A stretch of 64,000 bases of DNA, taken from contig CM060197.1 of assembly GCA_030549335.1 (NCBI GenBank), positions 49,193,654 through 49,257,653 on the forward strand, read 5' to 3'. The notes under the pieces are model-generated. The model worked only from the letters and a program-made list of their open reading frames with translations. It made no database searches and was not told the origin of the DNA. The stretch comes from Pontederia crassipes (lineage: Eukaryota; Streptophyta; Magnoliopsida; Commelinales; Pontederiaceae). Of the stretch, positions 43,201 to 54,720 are shown one piece after another. The first letter of the stretch is position 1. Each line of letters starts with the position of its first letter. Position numbers and translations under genes: made by a program.

Positions 43201-46088
43201 TCAACCTCTCGGTTGCAAAATAAATTGGAATCCGCACAAACACACTCAATTGGAAATGCAAAACATATGGCCACATGAGTTCATAATTCCCATTGCTCCT
43301 TGGCCCATCTTTGGATCTCAAAGAAGCCCTTAAAACTACCTCTCAGTAGTGGATTAATATGAGGGTTGACAATGGAAATCAGAAGTTAATTAAATGAGAA
43401 AACAGAAATCAGCATTTCTGAAAAAATCAGCAATGTGGATTGATGGAATTCAAGTTTGCCAAATGCCCCTTGACCCATCTCTAGACTGCAAGGGATTCCT
43501 AGAGTACACCTCTCAGTGATTTGAATAAAATAGGGATTAACAATTGGCAAATAAGATTCCAAACAATCAGAAAATAGAATTAGAATCAAACTAAGAAATC
43601 AGATTTTGGAAAAATCAGATTTGAATTCTGAATTGTCAATGATCTTGATTCATTTCTGAATAAGATCAGGGCATATATTAGCCTCTCAACTATTCAATTA
43701 TCCAAACCTTGATGACAATCAGATCCCAAGCCCAGGAAATCAAATTTCAGGAATTTTAGGAAACCAGAAATCAGCAACTCATTCAACTCATTCAAATCAG
43801 GAAAAACCAAATCAGATTTGAATCATAGGAATGTCAAAGCTTCTCAATTCATTTCTGAACAAGATTGGGATAGATGTTAACCTCTCAGTTGTTCAATTAA
43901 TTCAATCCCAAATGACAATCAGATTCAAACAGCCCAAGAAAATCAGAATTCAGATTTCAGAAAAATCAGATTTCAGAAAGTAGAAATCAGAATTCTAATT
44001 GGGTTTGTATCTAGAACTTGCCATTGATTCTTGATTCATTTCTGAACAAGGGTTAGACCAAATGATAACTTCTCAGTTATAAATACAAATAGGGTCTTCA
44101 AATGACAAGATCAGATTTATAACAAATCAGATTTCAGAAATGTAAAACCAGAAAAATCAGATTTCTGATTTCTGTTCAGGAATCAGTGGAAAATTTGGTT
44201 TGAGTCAAATGATTGCCCAAACAATCTTGATTCATTTCTGAACAAGATAGGGACAATACCAACATTCCAAAGACTCAATTAATCAGGTTGAGAGTAACAA
44301 ACAGATTCTGCAGTTCAGGAAATCAGATTCAGAAAAAATAGGAAATCAGATTTTCAGAAAACCAAATTCAGAAGTCAGATTTGCAACTAAATGGAATTCA
44401 GAAATCTGACTTTATCTCTTAATACATTCTGAAGGGTGATTCGATCAAATAACACATCTCAATCATGGTTTACAATGGATCTAATGATAACATGAATCAG
44501 TGCAGAAAAGTTCTAAAATCTGAAAACCAGAATTGATTTCAGTGCAGGATTACAAATCAGTCCATATCCATCCAAAACTAATCTAAACTACTATCCTATC
44601 CTAGAATAAATGGAGTTTAGCTCCTCATAATTACAAGATTTGACATGATATGGGATAAGAAACAGATACAATTCATGGTTCCTTCAAGCTCTCGGCAGTA
44701 GCTCCCAAAATCCAGCAGCCCCCTTCCTTGCCTTGCTCCAAACCCTTGAATGACCAGCTTTTCTTCTCCTCCAGAAAAATCCAGCTTATATATCACTCCT
44801 TTCCACCCTTTGATCAGCATCTAAATGTCCTAATCCTCCTGATTAAGCCACCTGTCCATCTGCAGAAATTCCAGCAGTGACAGCTTCCCTTTTGTGCAGG
44901 AAAAAGTAGTGGTCCCCCCTACTTTTTTCACCTTTTGGCCACCTTTTCTTCTTGCTACAAAAACCCAAACAGCAAGCATCAAATCTCTTGAGTAGTATTT
45001 TGACAAATAAGGATTAGGATAATGTTGGTAACTAGTTCAATTATCATATGAGTTTATGTGTTGTGCAAGAATGAAAACTTATATCATTCAAGGGCCCGAA
45101 ATGATAACTTTATGGAAATCTTGGAAAATGTCCTAATATGGGTGGTTCAAAGCATTTCAGGCATCAAATTGATTAGAGTGACAAGTGAGTGAGGTCAGAA
45201 ATCAAATATGAATGAGATTCCTAAAAGTGATAACTTGAGTGCCCCAAAAATGATAACTTATATGACTTAAAAACGATAACTTGTCATAACTTGAGTTTTG
45301 ATTATCCAAATGTGATGAAATTTGACCAGCAATGAGTTAGAACAATAATAAGATGATTGCTTAAGGTCCTTATGCAGAATTAATGGTTTTGCATGTCAAA
45401 ATGATAGAATTGCCCTTTAACGATAACTTGGCACTTGAAAAATGATAACTTGTTCAAATGGACTTAAAACTTTGCACAAGTTGAGATGTGACTATCCAAA
45501 TATGATTTATACATGATAATGATGGATTTAGGGCAAGAAAACCATTGAAAATAAGTTCATTCAAAATAATGATAACTTGACACTTAGGAATGATAACTTG
45601 TCCTCAAAATGATAACTTGGCATAGAATTTAAATATTAATGGATTTTGGCATTTCAGAACCTCTATGCACATGGAATTAAGTATGAAATGAGGAATATCA
45701 ACTAGTTATCACAATGTTTGCATTCCAAGTATAATTGGCCCAAAAATAGGTAAAAGTGGGATTCCATATGTATGAATTTCATCTAAAATGGGTTAGAATC
45801 ATATAGTGATCAGCAAGTGATCATTATTAAATAAAACAAACACCTTCAAATAACCATTCATTAAAGAGCTATGATATACTAATATTTTAATTAGTTATAT
45901 CATTTTAAGTAATTTTAACTCTAATTATTTAGAATCATGATAAATTTCAAGTAAACTATTATATTTATAAACTTAATTAATTTGAAAGATATGGAAACAT
46001 CTCCGTGTGGCAAATATGTAATTATAAGTTTATTGTGATTGCTTTTTTCTTAAGTGACATCATTTTGCTCTTTAATATAATAATATAG
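40263..46088. repeat. Tandem duplication C, copy 2
   Basis: Matches 37320-40000 in order: GGTCCTAATTATAAAATAAT start, three ~140-base units (40340-40745), palindromic cluster (40945-41250), the TCATACAANTACTAGAATTTA block, and the ATTTCAATATACAA flank. It is split at 42480-45823 by a solo-LTR-like element. The overlapping frames at 40853-41215 come from the palindromic cluster. Confidence 0.85.
42480..45823 (-). mobile_element. Solo LTR-like insertion, 3.34 kb, gypsy Tat/Athila style
   Basis: Ends TGATAGTGATATTT...AAGTGATCA, flanked by the perfect target duplication TTATT (42475-42479 and 45824-45828). The empty site GGTTATTAAATAAAAC is in duplication copy 1 (~39729). About 80 bases inside the left end is GCTGCAAGTGCACAGGTAAG, the same kind of word that lies ~80 bases inside the Athila LTRs at 52678 and 61472; this suggests a minus-strand LTR. 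There is no primer site, gag or pol, and no second LTR. The core 43140-44480 is a degenerate ~190-base tandem repeat and 45096-45620 is rich in GATAACTTG. The 60- to 67-codon open frames inside are not genes. Confidence 0.75.
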
Positions 46089-46956
46089 AAATTGATTGAT
46101 TTATTTATCGGAGGAATAAAATTTAGCAAAAATAAAACTATATTAAAATTTTAGTAAATATTTTTTATTGATGTCACAATTATAATCTATATTTATATCT
46201 TTACTATATTAAAAGGAGGATAGTATGCAAAAGAGAAGTTGACATTTGGGCATAATTATGTAGTGACAAGTGTCATAAAAAATCTATATTATATTAAAAG
46301 GAGGATAGTGCGTAAGGAGTTGACACTTTTAAAAAAAATCTATACTATATTAAAAAGAGGAGCTTAACTCAGACATAATTATGTAGTGGCAAGTGTCACT
46401 AAAAAGTAGTTATAAATTAAAAATATTGAATAGTTATGAATATAAAACATGATGATTATATAATTTATTACCTATCAGTTATAATAACTATCTATTTCAA
46501 TTTTAATTAATTGATATATAGAATATAATTTGTAATCATATTTTATTAATGTCAATTATGAGAGTTGATTATAAGATTCATTGCTTATATAATTTAATTG
46601 GAGTAGTGGATAACTTATTTATAACTCTTACACATGGTAATATTTATTATCAATTAATTAAATATTAAATAAATTTATAGTATACTATATATTTATATTG
46701 ATTATTATTCAAAGGGGTGTCATAAATATTAGATATGAACTGTTAATAAATTAGAATAATAAATCATATAATGTAAAATTATAAACTCATTTCTATATTT
46801 ATTTTCTATACATTTTTATGCAAAATAAAATTACGAAAATCATTATATAATTATCTTTAAAATAATATTAAACTTTTCTTAGTATGCCAAGTAGCACTCC
46901 CTCATGAATCCATTGAAAATAATAATAAAATATAAAATTTTTTTGATGTAATTCCA
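46089..46956. other. AT-rich stretch with three Helitron-like start words
   Basis: Direct repeats at 46198-46220, 46283-46305 and 46339-46361 share TCTATACTATATTAAAA(A/G)G and are each followed by a GACAAGTGTCA-type word. Plant Helitrons often begin TCTMTACTATATTAAAA. I found no matching CTRR end with a hairpin, so the class is uncertain. The rest has no gene. Confidence 0.4.
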
Positions 46957-48310
46957 TGTAACACCCCGAAATTTCATCCTCAATTGTCAAGGACAATTGG
47001 GACATTTGGATGTATTAGCCCGTTTGCCATCACATAATTATAATAAAATATAATTTTCTATTAATATAGTGTAAGCATAAAATTATTAAATAAGATAAAA
47101 GAATCTTTCATTAAGTGCAGAAGACTTCGTGAAAATATCAAAGTAGTGTTATAGAATTTAAAACATCACTAATTGCAATTAAAATATCTTTAAGCCATAG
47201 TCAAAACATCTCTTTAAAAAAATAGTTAAAAGACTCTAGAACATAATGACTCAACTTCCTAGACCATTGTGCAATCCTCGTCATGAGCTGAGCCGTTATC
47301 ATCCATACTTTAGTTACCTGCATGGATTCAAGATGTAGGGTTTCCTAGTTAGAATATGTAAAGGCCATGCATACGATGCTATGATCCTAAACATGATACT
47401 ACATGATATGTATCATCATCTTCATATAATATAAGAAGGAACAATATGCATGTCGTGTTCGTAACATATGATCTACATGCATTCATTCATATCATTTCTA
47501 TCATCGTGCAATTATAAACTATAGCATGGGAGACATGTAATCACTATCATCATACATTTAGTATGGCATTCATAACAATCATCCATTCAATCCATAGGCA
47601 TATAAGTGAAATACACTTACCATAACCATTGCCTTCATAACTTTCCTCAGGGTTACTTCATAATCCTTTTGGACTTCCACTTGCATGGGACACATCACTC
47701 CATTCGATCAATCATTAGCCCTTTCCATTAACGTTATATCTTTCGATAGTTGGGATTTATGTCCTCTCAATAGGATAGCTAAGACTTGGAGATAATGCTC
47801 TCCTCTCGCCCTAAGACGACATGAAAATACACACATTGTTGTCATTGTGCGTAATGATCATTATGGACTCTCGCCCGAGGGAGACATTGAAATGACACAC
47901 CATTACCGATGTATGTAACGATCATTCCGAGCAAAATACGATAAAGGGCCATAGAGGGTCGACATGTAACATCATCCACAACTATGTTTATTATACATTT
48001 CAATCAACAAACAATCACGTCGCTCAATCTTCTTATTTTAGACTAATTACGGGGGCAACATGCATATACGTGTATCTAGGTGTTTATATAATCAACAAAT
48101 ATCAATACATATTATTAACACTTTGAAAACAACATTTAAAATATCATATACTATCTCTGAAGTTGGTCATGGTCGTGAAACAGGTTGTCATGGCCGTGAC
48201 AGAACCCAGAAAAGACTGCCCTTCAATCACGATCGTGCCAACACCCTATCACGACAGTGCCATGGCTTTGTCATGGCCGTGACATTATCTGTCACGTCTG
48301 ACAAAAGCCT
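46957..48310 (-). repeat. 3' LTR of Tekay element 2 (family T2)
   Basis: Begins TGTAACACCCCGAAATTTCA and follows the T2 word order shared with 52120-52677/62578-63740. Palindromic cluster at 48165-48300. It stops early and joins integrase sequence, so the inner end of the LTR and the polypurine tract are deleted. The open frame 48060-48398 crosses this junction and is artefactual. Confidence 0.8.
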
Positions 48311-50560
48311 AATTTTCGACCAATCTCATCAACATATAGTTTTATCATGCTTGCAGTTGTCCGTCTCACGTTGTAGGGTAAAAAGTGAGCTGACTTAGTC
48401 AATCTGTCATTGATGACTGATGCGAGATTTGTATGCGCAAAATACTAGCAAATATACTAGGTCGAATCAAGTAATAAAGAGTAAGTAAGAGTTTTCAATC
48501 TCACAAGAACTAGTCTAGATTCTTATCTTTCTAACTTAAGTTTATTAATTGAGAGAAAATATATTTGTGATTTTAAAATAAAATAGAATTAAAGGTGATG
48601 TCAATCTCAAATATTCGAACACCTAAGTAATGATAGAGAAAGTTAAATTATAGACCTTTAATCCCACATTATCTCTTAATTACTAATAAAATTTTCTTTA
48701 GAATTCAAGTGATTGAAAGATGTAGGCTTCGATTAGGATAACCTAACTACCCTAAATTAAGAATAGATAAAAGTTGCTAAACAAGTCAACTTCGATCTAC
48801 CTTACTTAAGATGTTTTCATATGCAAATCTATGTTATTAATTACTAAACAAGTTAATTAATAATCCATAATTAACGGCCTCAAATCAGATGACCGAAACG
48901 AGTTGAGTATAACTAAACCCAGCCTGGTTTCAAAGAAACCCCCTCGGATGTGCCTTGTTCTTCTTCCGCAGGAATAACTCGGCTCGGGTCCGCAAGGCGC
49001 TGCACGAGTTGACAGGGTACTCAGTCCGGGTTGATTGAACTCGGCCCGGGTCTTTTGTTAAGTGATTCTGACGCGTATATGATCGATTATCATGCACAAG
49101 ATTAACACGTAATTACTGTAAAGCGCTAATAATTAACATGCAAACATATCCAGCTATGATAAAAGCATTAAGTAAAAGTCATACTCAAGTTCACAGAACT
49201 CTAAATCGTAAAAGAAATTTGGGGTTCAAGATCAATCGTTTCGAAATAATGAAACTGCTCCGTAAACAATGGATTTGCACTAAAGCCGAAAAGAAAAATA
49301 TAATAAAATGATTGGAAATATTAAATCAAGCTTCCAGGTAGTAAACGATGCCTCTGGAACGAGCCTTGGCCGAGACTACGTCAAAAATGATCGTCGAAAA
49401 CCTTGGATTCTTCAATTCTTCATTATTTTGCAGTAGCGCACAATAGAAATTGTTCTCTCATTTTTCGTGTGGCTAGGGCTTCAAACTCCGAGATTGCATG
49501 TTCCTTAGGTTCATGGTACATCCATATTTATAGGGGTGGTGGCCTTTTAGGGTTCCAAGTTGAATTCGTGATTTAAATGCAAGTTAAAGTTAGTCGAAAA
49601 ACCATGAGATCTACCATTTTGGCTGATTGTACTAACCCAGGCCGAGTTTTGTTTAAATTTTATTTTCGGGTAGAAATCGATTTAGAATCGGATTTTAATG
49701 CCAACCCGATCTGGATATGATGCTAGCTCAGCCCGAGTTTCTTTTGAACTCAATCATATGTACTCTTTGTGTTCTGTTTTACGTGCTTTTTCGATCCGAT
49801 CACTTTGCACCTCTAAACTGATGATCCTGAGAATAAAATAAAACATAAATGGGTAGCTTTGGACTCAAAAGAAATTAAGAAAATAAATAAGAAAATAGAT
49901 GCATGCAATGGTAAAAACTATGAAAAATAACATAAATGAGGCATGTAAAACATGTTTGAAAATGCATGCATCAATGACCCAGATGGCATCGTGATGCTTC
50001 TATGTCTTTAGGAGACCCATAACAAAGTCCATTGTGATCACCTCCCACTTCCACTATGGTATGGGCAGTGGGTTCAATAACCGTGGTGGCTTTTGGTGCT
50101 CAATTTTAACATGTTTGCAGACCAAACACTTGGAAACGAACTCTACTACTTCTCTTCTCATGTCCCTCCATAAAAATGTCCTTTGCAGGTCCTTGAACAT
50201 TTTGGTGGTTTCGGGATGGATAGAAAATTTTGACTTGTGACACTCTGTCAAAATTTCTTCCTTGAGCTCTTTATCTTCAGGCACCCATAACCTATCTCGA
50301 AACCTGATAGTCCTATCTTCGTCCATCCTGTAGTCTGGTGCCCTTTCTCACATAGAGCCTTCGTGTCCTTATACTCTAGGTCTTCTTCCTGTGCTTGTGC
50401 TATCCGTGCCACTAGATTAAATTGAATGACATAGTGCATCATCAACTTTCCCTGAGTACTTTCTTCAATAAGAGTCCACCTATAAACTCTTAGACGTGCC
50501 ACTGACCCTTCTCATTTTCTGCTCAAGGCATCTGCTACAGAGTTGGCCTTCCCTAGATGA
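48311..50560 (-). pseudogene. Integrase, Tekay element 2, split by a solo LTR
   Basis: The pieces 48311-48417 and 49974-50560 join at an ATGAC duplication. The N-terminal zinc-binding domain is clear at 50054-50326: ECHKSKFSIHPETTKMFKD, then SKCLVCKHVK, giving the His-His-Cys-Cys set, followed by the HQKPPRLLNPLPIP linker. The core domain is largely gone: coding sequence resumes next to LTR 1.3 kb before its normal end. An insert inside the core makes the enzyme nonfunctional. Confidence 0.8.
48418..49973 (-). mobile_element. Solo LTR inside integrase, 1556 bases
   Basis: Ends TGATGCGAGATTTG...GCATGCATCA, flanked by the perfect target duplication ATGAC (48413-48417 and 49974-49978). Coding of the host integrase resumes after it. 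A minus-strand TATA box is at 49525-49532, and GC-rich CGGCCCGGGTC words are at 48960-49060. No primer site or coding sequence inside. The fragment at 29371-29999 is the same family. Confidence 0.88.
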
Positions 50561-50683
50561 TAAAGAATGTCAAATTCATAGTCTTTCAAAAATTCTAGCC
50601 ATCGCCTCTGTTTCATGTTAATCTCTTTCTGAGTGAACACATATTTGAGACTTTTGTGGTCAGTGAAAATTTCAAACTCTTTT

Positions 50684-51000
50684 CTATAAGTAGTGCCTCC
50701 ATATTTTCAGAGCAAACACTACTACTTCCAACTCCATATCATGAGTATGACAGTTCCTCTCATGTGGCTTGAGTTGCCTTGAGGCATAAGCCACCACTCT
50801 TCCATGCTGCATCAATACACAATTCAACCTAGTTCCACTGACATCACTGTACACTGTGTAGCCCCAAACTCCTATGAGAATTGTTAGCACTGGTGCAGTG
50901 GTCAATATGTTCTTTAGCTCCAAGAAGTTATCTTCACACTTTCCATGTCCAATTGAACTTCTCCAGTTTCTTGGTCAGCTTGGTCATAGGAGCAACAATT
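50684..51000 (-). pseudogene. RNase H domain, Tekay element 2
   Basis: Open frame 50684-50923 contains [40 protein letters not shown] and [13 protein letters not shown]. The first catalytic Asp and the Glu region are kept, with small changes around them. Frame breaks separate it from RT and integrase. Confidence 0.82.
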
Positions 51001-51170
51001 TTTTAAAAGTCTTGGATAAACCTTCTGTGGTAGCTGGCTAATCCAAGAAAACTTCTGATATTTGTCATTATCTTTGGCCTTTCTCAATTAATAGCAGCTT
51101 CTACCTTGCATGGGTCCAATGTGATCCCTTCTTTCGAGACTATGTCTCTTAAAAATATAACTTGCTCCAA

Positions 51171-51813
51171 CTAGAATTCACACTTGCATATAACTGATGC
51201 TGCTTCAATGTCTCTAAAACTATATGTAGGTGCTTTTGGACTTGAATAAATTAGGATGTCATGTGTAAACACGATTACAAATGTGTGGAGATGGGGCTTG
51301 AAGATCCTATTCATCAAATCCATAAATGTTGCAAGAGTATTTGTTAGTCCAAAAGGCATAATAAATAATTCATAATGGTCATACCTAGACGTAAAGGACG
51401 TCTTTACAATGTCTTCATCAGCTACACTGGGTTGATGGTACTCACTTCTCAAATCAATCTTTGAGACGACCGACGCCGTGGACAATTGATAAAAAAGATG
51501 GCCAATTCTGGGCAAATGATACTTGTTCTTGATGGTCACTTTGTTCAGCATCCTATAGTCTATGCACAATCTTAGTGACTCATCCTTCTTCTTCACAAAC
51601 AAGAGTGGTGCACCCCATGGGGGCACAAAATCCTCTGTCTAGCAGTTCCTGTAGTTGAATCTTCAACTCCTTCATTTTTGCTGGTGCCATTCTATAGGGA
51701 GGTTTTGAGATAGGAGTCATCCTTGGCATGAGGTCAATGTGAAAGTCATTCTCCCTTTTCAGAGGTAATCCTGGGAGCTCATCGAGGAATATATCGGGAA
51801 AGTCCATTACCAC
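51171..51813 (-). pseudogene. Reverse transcriptase, Tekay element 2, catalytic site changed
   Basis: Two overlapping frames (51580-51813, then 51171-51626). In order: [20 protein letters not shown], then [57 protein letters not shown], and the catalytic box FTHD (codons 51258-51269). The first of the two catalytic aspartates is His. One frameshift near 51600. Otherwise this RT is better kept than that of element 1. Confidence 0.85.
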
Positions 51814-52119
51814 TTTAAATTCTTGTAGTGGCTTGGGTTATAAATCACTCTTGACAATACTTGCTAGAAATCCTTCGCAGTCCTTGTTTAATATCTTGGT
51901 TGCTTTCATCGAGGAAACCATCATATTCTTCTCTCTCGATGGAATTTCACAAAAAGTCACAGAACTACCATCTTTCTTGTCTATCTAAACCTTCTTTTCT
52001 CGGCATCTCAAGTAGGCATCATGGTAAGATAACTAGTACATGCCTAAAATAATATCGTAGTCTACCATAGATAGCACTACAAGGTCAGAAGAATAATTCA
52101 CTCCTTCAATCCTCCCAAG
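51814..52119 (-). pseudogene. Protease C-terminal part, Tekay element 2
   Basis: Minus-strand pieces around 52020-52060 and the linker before RT (KMVVL...FVKFHREK near 51930) match the layout of element 1. The active-site block is missing: it was removed by the deletion that joins LTR at 52120. Confidence 0.55.
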
Positions 52120-52677
52120 TGGAGACCCTGAAATTTCAACCCCAAATGCCAAGGGCAATTAGATCATTCGGCTATGTTAACCTGTTCGCCATCACATAAT
52201 CATAATAATATATGATTTCCTATTAATGCAACGGAAGTATAAAACTATTAAATAAGATAAAAGAATCTTTCATTAAATGCGGAAGACTTCGTGAAAACAT
52301 CAAAGTAGTGTTATAGAATTTAAAACATCACTAATAGAAATTAAAACATCTTTAAGCCATAGTCAAAACATGTCTTTAGAAACATAGTCAAAAGACTCTA
52401 AAGCATAATGACTCAACATTTTAGACCGTTGTGCAATCTTCCTCGTCCTGAGTTGAGCCGCCATCATCCATACATTAGTTACCTACATGGATCCAGGGTA
52501 CAGATTTTCCTAATTAGAATATCTAAAGGCCATGCATGCGATGCTGTGAGGATACTACATGATATGCATCATCATCTTCAAATAATATAAGAAGGAACAA
52601 TATGCATGTCATGCTCTTAACATATGATCTACACACCATTCATTCATATCATTTCTATCATCATACAATTATAAATT
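52120..52677 (-). repeat. 5' LTR of Tekay element 2, first part
   Basis: Collinear with 46970-47530 (AAATAAGATAAAAGAATCTT, CTTTAAGCCATAGTCAAAAC and following). Its first ~15 bases are altered. It breaks at the Athila insertion and continues at 62578. Confidence 0.85.
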
Positions 52678-53784
52678 TGACGTGAACTTTATGTCGATAT
52701 GAATTTCTCGCACCAAAAGTAATTCTAGTCGTGTTTAAATTTTACTCTAGAGTTCACACAACTACAAGTGCACATGTCGAGTAGAAACCCTGAGTGTCGT
52801 AACCCTATTGATTTAGATTGGTTATCAATCTATCTATATCGCAAAAATTATCACAAAAGATTTAAGAAGAAATTAGATAAAACAAAAAAAAAGATTTATA
52901 GGAAAAGCAAAGAGAAAATTAAAGGAAATTAGAATATAGGAGAATAGATTCCCTTGTGATGAAATCGTTGAAGCTATTGCATCTTAGTTCTCATCTATGA
53001 GTCAAATGATCTTTCGATCTTGCTGTGCAAATCAATTACTCTGTCTCTAAACTCGTCGATCTCACTTTGAGCTAAGAAAGCGATAACCGTTAAATATTAG
53101 ACTAGGACTGACTAGTTAGTCGATCTCCCGTCTGAACCAAAAGAAAATGGTGATCTCTCAATCTTAAATTACCAATCCTTCTATCCTAATTCGAGCAATT
53201 AGAATGAATCTAACACCACTAGTCACTGTTATGAACTCTCGCCTCATAACAGATAAAATAATGGACCTCTGAGTCTCTAAAAATCAACAAACATCATATT
53301 ACTAAAAACACTGCGAGTGAAAGCAATCAGTCCCTTCTCTCGAATGGAACCGGTTAATAACAAAAACAATAGATCTCTCGACTTGATTGAAATTGGATGT
53401 AAATAATAAGGTTGCAATGTATCGAGCAAATAAAAACTAGGGGTTAGAAACATGGCATCAGAGAACTAGAATAGCAGCATCAACAAAGTATCATCACAAG
53501 AAAATCAGAATGCCTTTAGCTCGACATAGGTTTCGACAAAATCAATAATTCTCCCCTTGGCATTCCTGTTCATCTTCCTCCTTCCCTTCTTTTCTTCCTT
53601 TTGCCTCACTTCCTCCTTTTCTTTCTCCCTGATAAGAATTCAAAATTTGAAAAGTAGTTAGTCTCTTTTTACTAGTTCAACTCCACTATCAATAATAGGT
53701 AAAAAGTGTTTCAAATATAATAAAATTTTATATCAATCTAGTGGATTTAACTTTAATAATCATGAGCAAAATAAGGAATGATCA
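52678..53784 (-). repeat. 3' LTR of the Athila element
   Basis: 1107 bases. Contains the CTACAAGTGCACATGTCGAG word about 85 bases inside and a C/T-rich zone at 53565-53630. Collinear with 61472-62577 over its whole length. Confidence 0.92.
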
Positions 53785-54720
53785 AATTCCCTCAATATTA
53801 CATTTTTGCTTATCCTCAAGCAATGTTCAAGACAAGAAGTTTAAATCTCCACCCTGCTTTCAGACTTTGTATTCTTTGCTCACGTGCCTTCTCTCTTTTC
53901 CACACACCCGGCTTTAATGAAGGTATTAGAAGCAAGACATTTTTAACTTCCTCCCAACTCAGCTCATAGTCATAGGAAAAATAAGATGGAGTGATAATAA
54001 GAATGCTAATGCTGAGTGCACTAGTGCAGTATGGGCTTTCTTTTGATTCTTATTTCTTTTCATTAATCCAGTATTCATGTGATTATCCATAGTGCGTTGG
54101 GTGATCTGTGTAACGGGTTTTTTTATCGGCACATCCTAGGAAGTTGCTCTTAGGTTGCTAAGTATGAACCTCTATGGATCTAATCACCCAGATTCACCCA
54201 AGTTCTGGAGTACACACTTTTTGTACCTTCTGGGACTACACCAGCTGTCTTTTCTTTGTTTTTAACTTTCACTTTTTCACCTTCACTAAGCTCGACACTG
54301 CACTAAAATGGTAAGTATTAACATAATAATTAATAGACTTCTTATAAATAAGAGTTGAGCATGAGTAGGATAAGTCGTCAAGCTTTTAAGGCTTCATCAT
54401 AGCCACTTTCTTCAAGCCATAACCCTACACTCAAAGCATTGAATTGGAGTCATGAAATGCTTCAAATTTTGTCAAGTTGGTAGGGTGTTCTTGAACATAG
54501 TTTCAGAAAGTCACAAAAGAGGCCATAGCTATGGGGCAATAAAACATCTCTTACTTTACTGCTAGAAATGAAATGTTTCAATGTTGCTTCATGAAATAGT
54601 GAATTTGTTCATTGCAATTGAGAGAAATGGAAAATATAAGGAGGAATATAACAAGAAAGGAGTAGAAATGTATCATGTCTCCCTCTCCCCCAAGCTTAAA
54701 ATCGACACTACCCTCAGTTC
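53785..54720 (-). other. Noncoding zone between ORF3 and the 3' LTR, Athila element
   Basis: No coding sequence on either strand. In element direction a weak purine run (GAGGGAATT) sits next to the LTR at 53784, where the polypurine tract is expected. Confidence 0.5.
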
